The notes under the pieces were generated by a model. The model was not told the DNA's origin. It saw only the letters and a program-made list of their open reading frames with translations, and did not search any database. The position numbers and the translations under genes were made by a program. DNA of 64,000 bases from contig JAPWDM010000033.1 in assembly GCA_035578155.1 (NCBI GenBank), forward strand, positions 2,563,846 to 2,627,845, written 5' to 3'. Below, one piece after another: positions 45,894 through 58,535 of the stretch (positions within the stretch are counted from its first letter, which is position 1; every line of letters starts with the position of its first letter). The DNA is from Brachynemurus nebulosus (taxonomy: Eukaryota; Arthropoda; Insecta; Neuroptera; Myrmeleontidae).

Positions 45894-47964
45894 TGAGCGA
45901 TATTCTAAAGGATGCTCAGGCTCATGCTCATGCTCATACTCATACTCATGCTCATGCTCATGCTCATGCTCATGCTCATGCTCATACTCATACTCATACT
46001 CATACTCATACTCTACTTGCTCATACTTACTTTGCTTCATTTGCTTACAATAATTTTCGTATACCTTTTCCAACAATTTTTGGGATGACTTGTCGAGAGG
46101 GTGTTATTAGTGACCATAAACTTTCAAGATGTTAAATTATTTTATTGCTTACAACAAATACCACCCTATGTTTACTCCAATTGTATTTAAATTTGTTACC
46201 TGTTTTACAAGCGACGGTTTCTTTTTGCATTCATATAGATAAGTAGGTAACATGCTGAGAACAATACTGCTGATTATTGCCGTACTTGAAAAGCCATCTC
46301 ATTTAAATATTGAAAAACTATACTTACGTACATAAATTATATACCTACATTTTTTCAAAGTCTCCGTTGAAATGTATTCACAATTATTGTCAATAGTTTT
46401 ATGAAGGGTCATCTTTTGTTATATTTTTTACAAATTGGACTAGTGAAGGTACATATTTGTACAGATTAATTTCTTTTATTTAATAAAAACAGGTAAATTT
46501 TTAAGAAATTGCTCTAAATAGATATTTATGATAATTGTTATTTTCTTATTTTTAATATGAATTTATATAAATATAAAATCCTTATATAGAGTCTATGTCA
46601 GACTAAACTTTTTTAGTTAGTTAGACTAAAGTTATATAATATTATGATAATAATTATTCATTCAATCATTTGTTGAAAGGTCTATCATTATGTGTGTCGA
46701 AATATTTGGATAACTAGTAACTTTTCCCATAAATTAAAATATATCAAAGAATGGACAGATTTTTATTTTATCTGTATTAATTATTTTGAGTTTAAGAAAT
46801 ATTACCCTAATTTTTAAAGTTTTATTTTTGTAAAATATTGCATTAATTTGGACATCGAAATTTGTATGTTTGACTGTATTGCATATTTGTATGAAATTTT
46901 TCTAATGCATAATCGTCGATTGTTAACTATCGAAAAATTTTTCAATGTTATTTATGGAAAAGCTTGTTAATTTTAAATAAAACAAGGAACCGATAGGTTA
47001 ATTGATTGTTAAAATTTTATGTTACTGATGGGACTAAAATTATGTGCAAGCTTAGTTTTTAAAATTAAACAATTAATGCAATATTTTACAAAAATAAAAT
47101 TTTAATTAATCCAAATTAATGCAATATTTTACAAAAATAAAACTTTAAAAATTAGGGTAATATTTCTTAAACTCAAAATAATTAATACAGATAAAATAAA
47201 AATCTGTCCATTCTTTGATATATTTTAATTTATAGGAAAAGTTACTAGTTATCCAAATATTATATAACTTTAACTAACTAAAAAAGTTTAGTCTGACATA
47301 GACTCTATATAAGGATTTTATATTTATATAAATTCATATTAAAAATAAGAAAATATCAATTATCATAAATACCTATTTAGAACAATTTCTTAAAAATTTA
47401 CCTGTTTTTATTAAATAAAAGAAATTAATCTGTACAAATATGTACCTTCACTAGTCCAAGTTGTAAAAAATATAACAAAAGATGACCATTCATAAAACTA
47501 TTGACAATAATTGTGAATACATTTCAACGGAGACTTTGAAAAAATGTTGGTATATAATTTATGTACGTAAGTATAGTTTTTCAATATTTAAATGAGATGA
47601 CTTTTCAAGTACGGCAATAATCAGCAGTATTGTTCTCAGCATGTTACCTACTTATCTATATGAATGCAAAAAGAAACCGTCGCTTGCAAAACAGGTAACA
47701 AATTTAAATACAATTGGAGTGAACATAGGGTGGTATTTGTTGTAAGCAATAAAATAATTTAACATCTTGAAAGTTTATGGTCACTAATAACACCCTCTCG
47801 AAAAGTCATCCCAAAAATTGTTGGAAAATGTATACGAAAATTATTGTAAGCAAATGAAGCAAAGTAAGTATGAGCAAGTAGAGTATGAGTATGAGTATGA
47901 GTATGAGCATGAGCATGAGCATGAGTATGAGCATGAGCATGAGCATCCTTTAGAATATCGCTCA
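45894..47964. mobile_element. Large foldback element (~0.9-kb arms) in the Gypsy leader
   Basis: Left arm 45894-46851 and right arm 47111-47964 are inverted copies starting TGAGCGATATTCTAAAGGAT. The spacer is 259 bp. Each arm carries the hexamer array ATGCTC/ATACTC (45915-46014; 47880-47945), longer in the left. The right arm lacks ~70 bases present at 46640-46715, with an ATATT direct repeat at the deletion ends. No transposase frame. Frames of HAHTHAHA or EYEYEHEH type are artefacts of the hexamers. Confidence 0.88.
45915..46014. repeat. ATGCTC/ATACTC hexamer array, left arm
   Basis: Alternating hexamers; the inverted counterpart is at 47880-47945. Confidence 0.92.
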
Positions 47965-48051
47965 ATATAATCAACGGATATGTACCACAATGAATCTACA
48001 ACATACAACACAGTACATATGAAATATCCACAGTATCCACAGACATACATA

Positions 48052-48644
48052 CTGTCGACTTTCGGAGATTGTCCCATGAACGGTTCGAAGTGGGCGGGGC
48101 GAACAATCTGCGAAAGTGCATAGCCGTAGTCGCCGTATTCATATCTTATTTGTTTACATAAAAATATCCTACATTCAAACTAATATAGGTCGTGTGTGCG
48201 TATTCCAAGCAGTGTTATATTTATATGGAAATATGTAACTACATATATAAATTAATGAATAAAAATAAACAATTAACCTAATTAATTAATTAAGACGTGT
48301 TATCTCGTCTTAAAAAAATATTTTATGTATATTTTTATTATTAGATATCTGTTGAAGTGTTGATAGTGTTAGAAAACAAAAATTTTTACATACGTAAGTG
48401 CATATAAAAATTGTTTAATAGGATTCTCTCAAAATTTATATTATATTAACTGAATAAAATGTTATGTTGTTATGTACAAATAATCTTTAAACAAATATTA
48501 TCTACGCCTCTGTTCAAAAGTTCACAAATACATTCACAAAAATTGTGTTGTTGCGATGTCCGTGTGACATAAACATGTGACGTGTAAATCCCTACCACTG
48601 CAGCATGGACAATCTGCGAACGGACAATCTCCGAAAGTCGACAG
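48052..48644. mobile_element. MITE with 25-bp TIR, TA target
   Basis: CTGTCGACTTTCGGAGATTG at the left and its exact inverted copy at the right; second inverted words AACAATCTGCGAAAG / ACAATCTGCGAACG lie next to them. TA flanks (48050-48051, 48645-48646). Inserted in the Gypsy leader, right of the foldback. Confidence 0.85.
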
Positions 48645-49097
48645 TATTATTATGTATAGTATACAGTGATATACACATACATATATCGTACCGTAGTAGC
48701 CGTAGTATGCAAATTGTGAAAAAATGTACAATGTGCGACCTTTTATAAAGTGTCCAATAAACATTTGCTGTAGTAAATGTTAAAGAAAATCTTTTGTTAT
48801 GTTTATAAATTTTTTGTATTAACAGTAACGAGTAATTTCAATTTAAAATAGGGAATTTCATTTCATTGTTTCAATTTTCTTCAAAAGTCATTTAATTACT
48901 TTCCTCGATTAACTGATAATAGTAGCAACATCAATTAAACAGGTACGTAAAATTTTCATAAATTTTATTGTTCTTTAAATTCAATTTATAAATTTTCTAT
49001 ACGCATATTCCATTTAAACATCTATATCATTTTATCTAAAAAAAAATATTATTTTACTTCCGTTTTAAAAAAATTATATATATATATATATACAAAG

Positions 49098-50312
49098 ATG
49101 CCTGGAGACGAAGCAACTGGTGAAGAACGTAAATCGCTTATTACGGTAGAAGTCCCAAAAGTTAGCTTGGGGGTTATAGCAAATAGTATTGAATCTTTTT
49201 CGGGAAGGGGCGATGTAAACGTACGAGAATATTTTGACAGAGTCGAACAAAGAGCAGCTCTTGACAATTTAACGGATTCACAAATTTTATCCATTATAAA
49301 GTGTCGTCTTACGGGCGAAGCGTACAAATATTATAAAAGCGAAGCCGATTTACAAGAAATTGGAATAACTTATAGGGAATTCAAACAAAAATTTATATCA
49401 AAATTCACATCTATACGAGTACCGGGAGCCGCGCAGTACAGACTGACACAAACATTCCAACGGGGTAACGAGACAGTTGGTCAATTTGCAACACGACTCA
49501 AACTGGTTGGTCAAGAAGCATTAGAAGAAGACCTGTCCAGTGCCACAGAGTCCCAAAGTTTAGGAATTCGTAAAAAACATGCCGATTTACTTTTAGCTCA
49601 ATTTCGTTTAGGCTTAAAAAGGGATATTCTAAGAATTATAGGCATATTGTTAATGCGGGAAAGGGACTTAACAATTGATCGTGCAGTAGAAATCGCTGAG
49701 CAAGAAGAGCTAAACCAGATTATGATCAATTCATCGCGTCAAATGTCCAGCACATTGTATGTTACCGAAAATAACGAAAGGGAAAAAAATATTTTTCGGC
49801 AAAATTATAATCGGGGAAACAACAATAATAATTTTAGGCAAAATAATAGTGGGGGTAACAACAGAAACTTTAGGCAAAGTAATAATGGGGGAAATCATAA
49901 TAATATAAGACAACCTTCAACCGCGCGAGAAACAGACATAAATAGATTAGGTCAACGATTTAGTCATACTCGTGGGGGAGGGTCGTCTACTAATAGACAA
50001 CAGGAACCGGGGAATACTGTAAACGGCGTAGAATGTTATAATTGCTATGGAAGGGGACAACTATCATTTCAGTGTCGAGAACCGGTTGTTTGTCGTAAAT
50101 GTCGCAGGCCGGGTCATCGTGAAAAGTCATGTCGGCAAGGAAATAATACACAATTCGGTAGACAAGTCCAGTCAACGGATGTAAGACAGAACCACACGGA
50201 GCAAATTGGCATACGAGATAGTAATGAGGGGAGGGCTGTACCAGATCAAAATTTAAACTCGTGGGAGCCTTCGAACGAGCCCCAGCTCGGAGGTGCTCGC
50301 AACCACCAATAA
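49098..50312 (+). CDS. Gypsy Gag
   Basis: An open 404-residue frame, starting at an ATG after a short TA run. Residues ~30-190 form a helical capsid-like region (retrotransposon Gag family). Residues ~240-290 are Asn/Arg/Gly-rich (RQNNxGGNNxNFRQ repeats). Two CCHC knuckles follow near residues 313-345: the first (CYNCYGRGQLSFQC) has Gln where His is expected, the second (CRKCRRPGHREKSC) is complete. It would package the RNA and form particles. No lesion, unlike pol and env; the tail after the knuckles is polar. Confidence 0.92.
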   Translation: MPGDEATGEERKSLITVEVPKVSLGVIANSIESFSGRGDVNVREYFDRVEQRAALDNLTDSQILSIIKCRLTGEAYKYYKSEADLQEIGITYREFKQKFISKFTSIRVPGAAQYRLTQTFQRGNETVGQFATRLKLVGQEALEEDLSSATESQSLGIRKKHADLLLAQFRLGLKRDILRIIGILLMRERDLTIDRAVEIAEQEELNQIMINSSRQMSSTLYVTENNEREKNIFRQNYNRGNNNNNFRQNNSGGNNRNFRQSNNGGNHNNIRQPSTARETDINRLGQRFSHTRGGGSSTNRQQEPGNTVNGVECYNCYGRGQLSFQCREPVVCRKCRRPGHREKSCRQGNNTQFGRQVQSTDVRQNHTEQIGIRDSNEGRAVPDQNLNSWEPSNEPQLGGARNHQ

Positions 50313-50371
50313 TCTCACACACGTCACAAAGTACGGGGGAGACGATACCGAATATTATAATAGGAAAATTT

Positions 50372-50721
50372 AATGATACCTTAAATTTATAGTAGATAGT
50401 GGTAGTGGGGTATCCATAATTAAACATAATTCTATCGCCCGAACCAAAAAAATAGATTTAATCCAACCCTGTACAATACTTACCGGCATAACGGGGCATG
50501 AATTGGCTTGTGAGGGTACAACACAAGTAAAGTTACAAATTGGGACACAACACTATAACATCAATTTTATCATCTGTGAAAACTTACCTCTTAAATGTGA
50601 TGGTTTACTTGGGCGTGATTTTTTAGAAACAAATGGAGTGTTAATCGATTACAAAAATTACTGCTTTATAATTGATGGAATGACCATTCCATTTCATAAT
50701 ACAGAAGACCTTGCAAAATAA
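50372..50721 (+). pseudogene. Gypsy protease region
   Basis: An open stretch, in a different frame from gag, with the aspartic protease signature FIVDSGSGVSII (50380-50415) and the second conserved block GLLGRDFLETNG (~50608-50640). Its link to gag would need a frameshift. It ends at a stop at 50719-50721 where the following part continues in another frame. Confidence 0.85.
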
Positions 50722-53700
50722 AGCTGTAACATCTAATAACAACAAAATCGTGGGAAACCAACATACAGCGTGTTTCCAGAATTTAGTGGCAAGTCACAAC
50801 AACAAAATTGACTCTGAGCAAGTGAAAGGGCACTACAATTCTTTTAGAGAAAGTACAAGGGAAATAGAAATAAATAATGGGAATGTCCTAGATAACACCG
50901 AAGAAATGTGCATCGAAAAGGGGAATAGCAATTTTAAACCTGCAATTAAAGTAAAAGTAGAAAATATGAATAAAATGGGGAGCAAGAAGAATTTAACGAG
51001 TACTCAAGTGATTAGGGATAATAAATGTAATAAAAATGAGAATATTTCGCCATGTAACAATGTAACTTCTAAAAATTCTCCGAGACAAATGGACTACAGA
51101 GCCAGTCTCACCGATAAAATCAATGGGAATATTTCACCAGACACGGAGAGAGACTTAAAAAGCTCAACGGAACCAGTGGGCTACAGAACCAGTTCCAACA
51201 GATTAGCAAAAATAACAAGTGGTGAAGCAAAAGGCAAAACAAATCATCCTCACAACGATGACTGTGAAGAATATAGGTTGCGTTCGATACGGCCAATATT
51301 GAGCGATAACCACGGACAGGTAGATGGCCGCTACCCTGTTACGTTAATAGAAAACATCGAAATTCCAGCACGATGTGAATGTATTTGTAGAGCTCGCGCG
51401 TCATCCAAGTTATTTGAGAAAACTGTACTTATAGAACCAAGAGAAATATTAATACATGGAGTAATGGCTGCAAGAATTTTAGTCAATTATGGAAAAAATA
51501 AGGACATTCAAGTACGACTTATGAATATTGGAAATCAGCCAACGACGATACCAATGGGAACAATAATTGGGGAAGCTGAAGTTATTACTGAAGAAGAATT
51601 AACGAAACACAATAATTGGGGAAGCTGAAGTTATTACTGAAGAAGAATTAACGAAACCACAAAAACAAGAATGTTTTGTAGTTGGGTGTGCCACTCAAGG
51701 GGAATTAAAATCATTTCGAGAACACTTCAGTTTGGAACATCTTTCACGGGAACATCAAAACTTGCTGACGGATTTATTAAAGGAATACCGAGACATATTT
51801 GCATTAGATGGAAGTAAACTCACAGAAGAAAAAGGGGTTAAACATCGCATTTTTACAGAAGACGTCCCACCAATTACCAAAGCACCATACCGTGTACCAG
51901 TAGCACAGCGAAAAATTCTAAATGAACAAATCAAAGAAATGCTCGACGAAGGGATAATACAACCGTCACAGTCACCATGGTCCGCGCCAGTGGTGATGGT
52001 ACCCAAGAAATCAGAGGGAGGTGAAACTAAGTTTAGAATTTGTGTCGACTTTAGAGGACTGAATGCCGTTACGAAAAGAGATTACTACCCTCTACCTAAT
52101 ATACAAGAAACCATTGACTTAGTCGGACAATCAACTTTATTTTCCACAATGGATATGGCTTGGGGATATTGGCAGATACCAATAGATGAGAGAGACGTTG
52201 AGAAGACCGGATTCAGTACACCGGATGGGCATTATGAGTGCCGAAGAATGGCGTTCGGATTAATCAATGCTCCGAGTACCTTTCAGAGATTGATGGACTC
52301 AGTTTTATCGGGACTAAAAGGTATAAAATGTTTCGTTTACCTCGACGACGTGATCATCTTCAACTCATCAGGAATCGAAGATCACCTAGAACGTTTGCGA
52401 GAAGTATTCCATTGTATGCGACAAGCAAACCTTAAATTAAAGCCAACAAAGTGTAAATTCTTGCATAATGAGATAAAATATTTGGGGTATATTTTGGGAC
52501 AAAAACGGAATTAGATCAGATCCGTCAAAAATCGTTGCAGTTAGGAATATCCACGACCAAAGACAGTACGAGACGTACGCGCTTTCCTTGGGTTAGCGTC
52601 TTTTTATCGACGATTTGTACCGCAATTTGCAAAAATCGCAAAGCCACTGACGGAGTTAACCAAAAAAGAAATCGTTCGAATGGAATCAAGATACACAACA
52701 GGCATTCGACCAATTAAGAAACATACTTTGTCGGGAACCTGTTCTACAGTTTCCAGACTTTTCCAAAACGTTCTACCTTACAACTGATGCTTCAGGGACT
52801 GCAGTTGGCGGCGATATTGGGTCAGATGCACGATAATGTGGAAAAACCAATAGCGTATATCAGCAGACAGCTATCAAAAGCAGAAAGGGACTATAGTACG
52901 ACTGAGCATGAGTGTTTGGCTGTTGTATGGCCTATTAAGCATTTTAGATGTTACCTCTACGGGAGACGTTTCGTACTAGTCACGGATCACAGACCATTAA
53001 AGTGGTTACTTACCATCAAGGATCCTAGCTCACGATTAGCACGCTGGGCCCTTACGCTAAGTGAATACGACTTTGAGATCAGACACAGACCAGGACGAAA
53101 ACACGGTAACGCTGACGCACAATCTAGAATTCCAGTTAACATAATCACACAAAAAGAAGATCATGATACACCAAATTACGAACCATTTTGGGACCGAAAT
53201 TGGATACGGGAAGAGCAAAGAGCTGACGATACACTAAAGCCGATATTTACTAAATTACAAACAGACCCTGAGTACACTACATATTATGAAGATACTGACG
53301 GAATTTTGTACAAATCAAGAACAGCGGACGATCGATATGACAAATTGGTAGTACCGAAAACAGCAGTAGAAAAAGTAATACACGACTATCACGACACACC
53401 ATTTTCAGGACATTTGGGTTATACGAAAACTTTAGCTCGGATAAGAGACAAATTATTTTGATTGAATATGGCAAGTGATGTGAAAAAGTACTGTGAAAAA
53501 TGTATATCGTGTAACCAACGCAAGACACCTCCACATCTAAGACCAGCACCTCTACAGAAACTACCATTGGTCAATGGGCCATTTAAAAGAATCGCTATGG
53601 ATATCGTAGGACCCCTAACTCCAACCCTAAACGGAAACAAATATTTACTTACAGTGCAAGACTACTTTTCGAAGTACCTAGAAGCATTTCCTCTTAACGA

Positions 53701-54977
53701 CCAAAAAGCGGAAACAATTGCGAAGACATTTGCTCAACAAGTGATCACGCGACATGGAGTACCAGAAATTATTGTAACCGACCAAGGAATCAACTTTTTA
53801 TCAAAGCTAATGACGGAGTTGTGTAAAAACCTGGGAATCACGAAAATCCACACAACTGCATACCACCCTCAATCGAACGGCATGGTCGAAAGGAGTCCTT
53901 AAGGACATGCTGTCTCATTTTGTCAACACCGAACAAAATGACTGGGATGAGTGGATTCCATGTGTGTTAATAGCTTATCGGGCATCTATTTACAGCGCAA
54001 CTCCATTTTTCTTACTCCATGGGCGGGACATGGCCTTACCATTTGATCAGATAATTAAACCGCGGAGAGTACCCTATGACAGTTCAGAAAATTACGCTTC
54101 AGAATTATTGCAAAGGATGAGCATTGCTTATGAAAGAGTACGTCAATATAATGAAAATGCCGTAGAAAAACAAGTCCAAACTTATAACCGAAAAGCTAAA
54201 CCAACTAATCTACGGGTAGGAGATATAGTTTACCTTCATGATCCGAGCGGAAAAATTAACAAAACCAAGAAATTATTACGACCATGGATTGGACCATACA
54301 GAATCATCGAAATAAAAGGGCCAGTAACATATAAAATTAAGGAAATTTATGGGAAAAAGACTGAAATTGTGCATGTTAATCGACTTAAACTCTATAAGGG
54401 AACAATTCCAGAGGAATCGGGGGGCGAGGACGGAGAAGTGGAAATAGATTTACAAAATATTCAAGACCAAGAAAAGGAAAAGGAAGGGGAAGAAGACGTA
54501 AGACCAGTAGACGCGACCGAACCAATACGGGTACGTGTACCAATTCATATAAGAGAACCTACACTAGATCAAGACCACGACGGTCAACGAGTAATGGATT
54601 TAGTTGATGAACAAGAGGGCCAAGAAAATCTCGACGATACACCAGAACCAGGGGAACCATATGAATTGATACAGGTGCAAGCAGACGTACATCCACCACC
54701 AAGAGAAACGACTATGGATGGAAGTGATGAAATAATGGATCCAGATATCACAGAAGCCACAAGATTTTCTCAACGACCCCGGAGTGATGAGCTAGAACAA
54801 ATAGACGTAACGAGTTATGAAGAGGTCGATCAGGAAGAAGGAAAAAGGGAAGAAATCGATCAGGAACACGTCGTAACATCAAATCGGGAGAGTCAAGTAG
54901 AAGACTTTCCTTATCCACATACGCGAAGCCAGGATCAAGTTAAAGATTATCCGTGGGTGTTACCTAAAAGAATTTAA
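50711..54977 (+). pseudogene. Gypsy pol: linker, RT, RNase H, integrase; several breaks
   Basis: A polar linker (50711-51628) ends at a ~50-bp tandem duplication (about 51561-51658) that shifts the frame. Reverse transcriptase is open at 51732-52514 with FRICVDFR and YLDDV. Three or more shifts occur between 52500 and 52840, where the RT thumb and the start of RNase H lie. RNase H continues at 52787 (STTEHECLAVVW, TDHRPL). In the integrase finger a TGA (53459-53461) stands where Trp is usual. Catalytic residues lie in AMDIVGPL, VTDQGINF and NGMVERS, then a shift near 53900; the rest is open to 54977 (GPYRII and HVNRLK blocks, then an acidic tail). All domains are recognisable, but no continuous product. 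Confidence 0.93.
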
Positions 54978-55407
54978 TACAAAAAAAAACTTTATTTAAA
55001 AAAAAAAAGAATATAGATAAGAACAATTGTAAACTATTTTTTTAGCCTTGTGAAAATAAATTATAAGCCGTATTAAAAATTAAATCTGAACTAATTATAA
55101 TATAACTAAAATAAAATAAAAGAGACAGAGACTATCATAAATTAAGTTACTTACCTAAATAATGAACTATAATTGCAAGGACTTGAAAAAAAAATCCAAT
55201 AGGTTTAATAGTTATTAGTGAAAATTTGCATAAAATAAAAATTTTGTTTACTTACCTTACAAGTACTGCATTAAACTTTAATTAAGTGAGATAATGTGAC
55301 AATAGAAAATATAAAATTTGGACAGAATTTAAAAGACAGAATCACACGGAAATGTTAAAAAAAAAATGATAACAAATAGTGAGTGATCAAACGTTTGTTC
55401 TCTTACA

Positions 55408-57357
55408 GACTCGAAACTTTTACGATGAATTTGGTGCTATTACCAATAATCCTTCTCACGATTCACTATACCGCCGCGTTAATCGCTTATGATTGCCGAG
55501 GGCCGACCACTAATTATTACCGTTATTTCCATACGGGATGTAGCAGCGTGTCCAAATCCAAGTGATGGCTACCAGGAAGAAACTCGTCGGGTGCAAATCA
55601 TCCAAAAACCGGAACTATCCAAAGTCAAAGTAGAAACATGTTTGATTGAAGTCACAAGGTTGATCCAAAAATGCGGAATGTTCAGTCACGTTTCAGCAGT
55701 AACTTCTGGACTACGTACTTACATCAAGTCCATTGGTGCAGGAGAATGTCGAAATATACACCGATATCACAGTTACCGAAATGATGGGTACACTATCGAA
55801 AACCTTCGGGGTAACTCTACTACTACAGCAGCTATCACATTGGCGGGATCAACTTCAATAGATGGAACATGTTCGGGGGGAGTCTACGTGGAAGACGGAA
55901 TTACTTGGGAAGGAGTTATAGTCAGTGCAGCCTTAAAAATTAAATTACATGACTACCTAGCCGTTGTTAAACTGGATGCCAATGAAATTGTCTTGTTCGG
56001 AGGGGTTACATGTGTGTATACTACCGGCTATTGTATGGATACAGAAATTGGAGAGTCAATGTGGGACAGAGGAACTCATGATGGATGTTCAAAGGGCGAG
56101 TATGACATCGTTTACGAAGGAAGTGGAAACTTCATCACCACTAATAAAACAGATCTGTTCTCTGACTCGAGATACATTGTTGTCGAACAAGAAGATAGGG
56201 TTTTTGCGTTAACTTTAATCGGGAAGTCACACATATGTTTTTAATCGGGAAGTCACACATATGTTTTCAAGAAGTTTGGGTCACGGAACACCCAAAACTG
56301 TTAGTGCTGGAAGAAAAAGAATACGGACTTCCATTTCGAAAAGACTCCTCAAACTCACACAATACCGACTTGTTAATGTATGTTAACACCAAGTTTATGT
56401 ATATCGAACAATCATATAAACGATCTTTACACAGAGTTTATGTTAACATGGTGCATAGAAGATGCCTGCTTCACCGTGAAATACTTAAAAACCGTATGTT
56501 GATAGCGCCATTATCGACCAACGCAGTGAGCATATTATTGAAAAACCATCCGGGATATATCGGCAGAGTACTTGATGAAGTTATTTACATCATGCAGTGC
56601 ATACCTCGTATTGTAGAAATTCGTCGAACAAAAGAATGCTTCAATGAGTTACCTGTCGTAATCGACAATGAAACCTTATATATGGCACCTATTACGCATG
56701 TATTGCAGGAACACGGCGAACAAGTGGATTGTTCACATGTGACACCACCGTTATACAAAATCGACAATCAATGGGTCGGACTAACACCATTACCTCGAGT
56801 AAATTCTGAACCGGAAATATTGGAACCTGCTGACGAACCTAAACTCAAATTTCAACCAATTCGTAGACTAAGTGCGGGTGGAATATACACCAACGACGAA
56901 ATTCGTGAAGCTCAACAAAGTCTCATATTTGGAGCCGAAAGGCAAGCAGTGTCAACTATACTGACCAGGAAAATAACTGGACGAGCAACCGATCCTCAAG
57001 GGTACACCACAATTAAATAAATTATTCAATGAAGCGGAGTTCGAGCAATTAGCGTATAATACTGTAAAGCAATTGTGGGGCTGGTTTACGGACTTAGAAA
57101 TTCTTACATCCGGGTTGTTCGGGATATATGTGATCTTTCGGACTGTAAAATACATTATTGGAACCATGCTGAATGCTATTTCATTATATCATACGTTTGG
57201 ATGGAGCTACAACCTGTTTGCAAGTTTATGGAACACATTGGCGACATGGGTGATTCACCGAAAAAATAGGCGAGCAACACAGAAAAAGCCGGGTATTGAT
57301 AAAAATGATGAGAAGAATGTTAAGCAGCAAGAAAAGGAGGATGTCGACGAACAATAG
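55408..57357 (+). pseudogene. Env: mononegavirus (chuvirus)-type glycoprotein-like, broken
   Basis: An acceptor-like TTGTTCTCTTACAG ends at 55408, which would suit a spliced env mRNA. ATG at 55425 starts a signal peptide (MNLVLLPIILLT). A shift near 55500 leads to a Cys-rich ectodomain (55489-56244) with paired cysteines and blocks such as KCGMFSH, TWEGVIV and EYDIVYEG. A 26-bp tandem duplication (about 56215-56266) shifts the frame. The next part (56235-57020) contains a SAGGIYTNDE block. After another shift comes a hydrophobic membrane segment and a basic tail (57073-57357). I see no furin-type site followed by a fusion peptide as in baculovirus-F-like errantivirus env. The cysteine and block layout recalls arthropod chuvirus G (recognition from memory). 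Confidence 0.7.
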
Positions 57358-57930
57358 TCTAAAGAGAGTGTCAGCGAATCAGGTGAAACCGGGAAACCGC
57401 GTCTCTCACCCTATTCAAATGTCGTAATACAATTAAAGGGTGTGTAAAGTAATAAAATTGGTAAATAAAGTGAAAGTGAAAAATTAAATAAATAAAAAGG
57501 AAAAAAAATTGGAACATATAATAATTAAAATAATAGTGTTATAGTGCCAAATAGATAAATAAGCTTTGGAAAAATTTTTTTAGACATAATAAGATTAGTA
57601 GTAAATAGAAAATTAACCTTAGGTTAAGAATTACCGATGGACATTATTATAGAAGACTCTAAGAATTTTAATTATGAGTGAAGTTAATATAAAAAAAAAA
57701 TTCTATATTACTCAAATATCTACATTTTTTATTCCAATATCTACAACCTGTATAACCTTATACTAATTAAGATAGATTAGGCTAGTAATGTAACCGGATA
57801 GGAGTAGTTTAGGGTAGATTTAAGAAATACAATGAGAGAGAAATAGCTACGGGATCTTAACCAAATTATTTTTTTCTTTTTCTTAAGGAACGAAAAGGCT
57901 GATTGCTCTGTAAAGCAATCATCTTTTTCA

Positions 57931-57943
57931 TAGGGAGGGATAT
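57931..57943 (+). other. Gypsy polypurine tract
   Basis: TAGGGAGGGATAT immediately precedes the 3' LTR. Confidence 0.85.
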
Positions 57944-58535
57944 TGTTACGAATCGACCAGTAAAGGGGTATTGCATAACGTTCGCCAAACGCTAATACCA
58001 TAACGCATGTGTGAATGCATTTAGAGTCTACATATTACAGTATCGAAAATTGATAAGAAAATATAGAAAGATTTTGGCCTTGAATGTAGCAAGACTGATG
58101 CAATACTTCTTGAGAGTTCGTTAAGGGGAGTCGGGGTGTGTCTGTGATTGAGTACATATCGTAATTGGGTTTCTGTGTTTAATTATTAAATTATAAATTT
58201 TGGGTTAATTGTGAAAAGTGAATATTAGATTCAAGTAATACAGTGTAGTGCTAAATTGGAACCAATCAAGGCGTAAAGGTAGGATTTTTGTTGTATCTAT
58301 TCCTCTCTCGAACCATAAATTTTGAACTTAACTTTTGTATTCTTATTTTATTTTTCTGTTATCTTTGTCTTTTATTATTTCAATAAATAATACTTATATT
58401 TTGACGGGGGTTGTTTTCATTTATAACAAATCCGTACATACCCCTTCTAAGAAGCAGCCCACATCTCCAAAAGGACCCACACGCTACCGCATCTCAAAAC
58501 GGGAAGTCTAATTCCATCAAGACGCCCGATTAACA
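57944..58535 (+). repeat. Gypsy 3' LTR
   Basis: Same length as the 5' LTR and about 97% alike by eye. Confidence 0.95.

Larger units (their letters stand above)
44755..58535 (+). mobile_element. Gypsy (Metaviridae) LTR retroelement with env, interrupted
   Basis: Two 592-bp LTRs (44755-45346, 57944-58535) differ at about 15 sites by eye. Flanks ATAA/ATGA may be a mutated 4-bp duplication. Order: LTR, primer site, leader, gag, protease, RT-RNase H, integrase, env, polypurine tract, LTR. The 3.7-kb leader is swollen by a foldback (45894-47964) and a MITE (48052-48644). Gag is intact; pol and env carry single-base shifts, a stop and two short tandem duplications. An old endogenous copy, not an infectious genome. 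Confidence 0.95.

Noticed and set aside
45730..48077. His/Thr/Ala, Ser/Cys/Tyr and Glu/Tyr repeat proteins
   Set aside because: Translations of the ATGCTC/ATACTC hexamers in the foldback arms.
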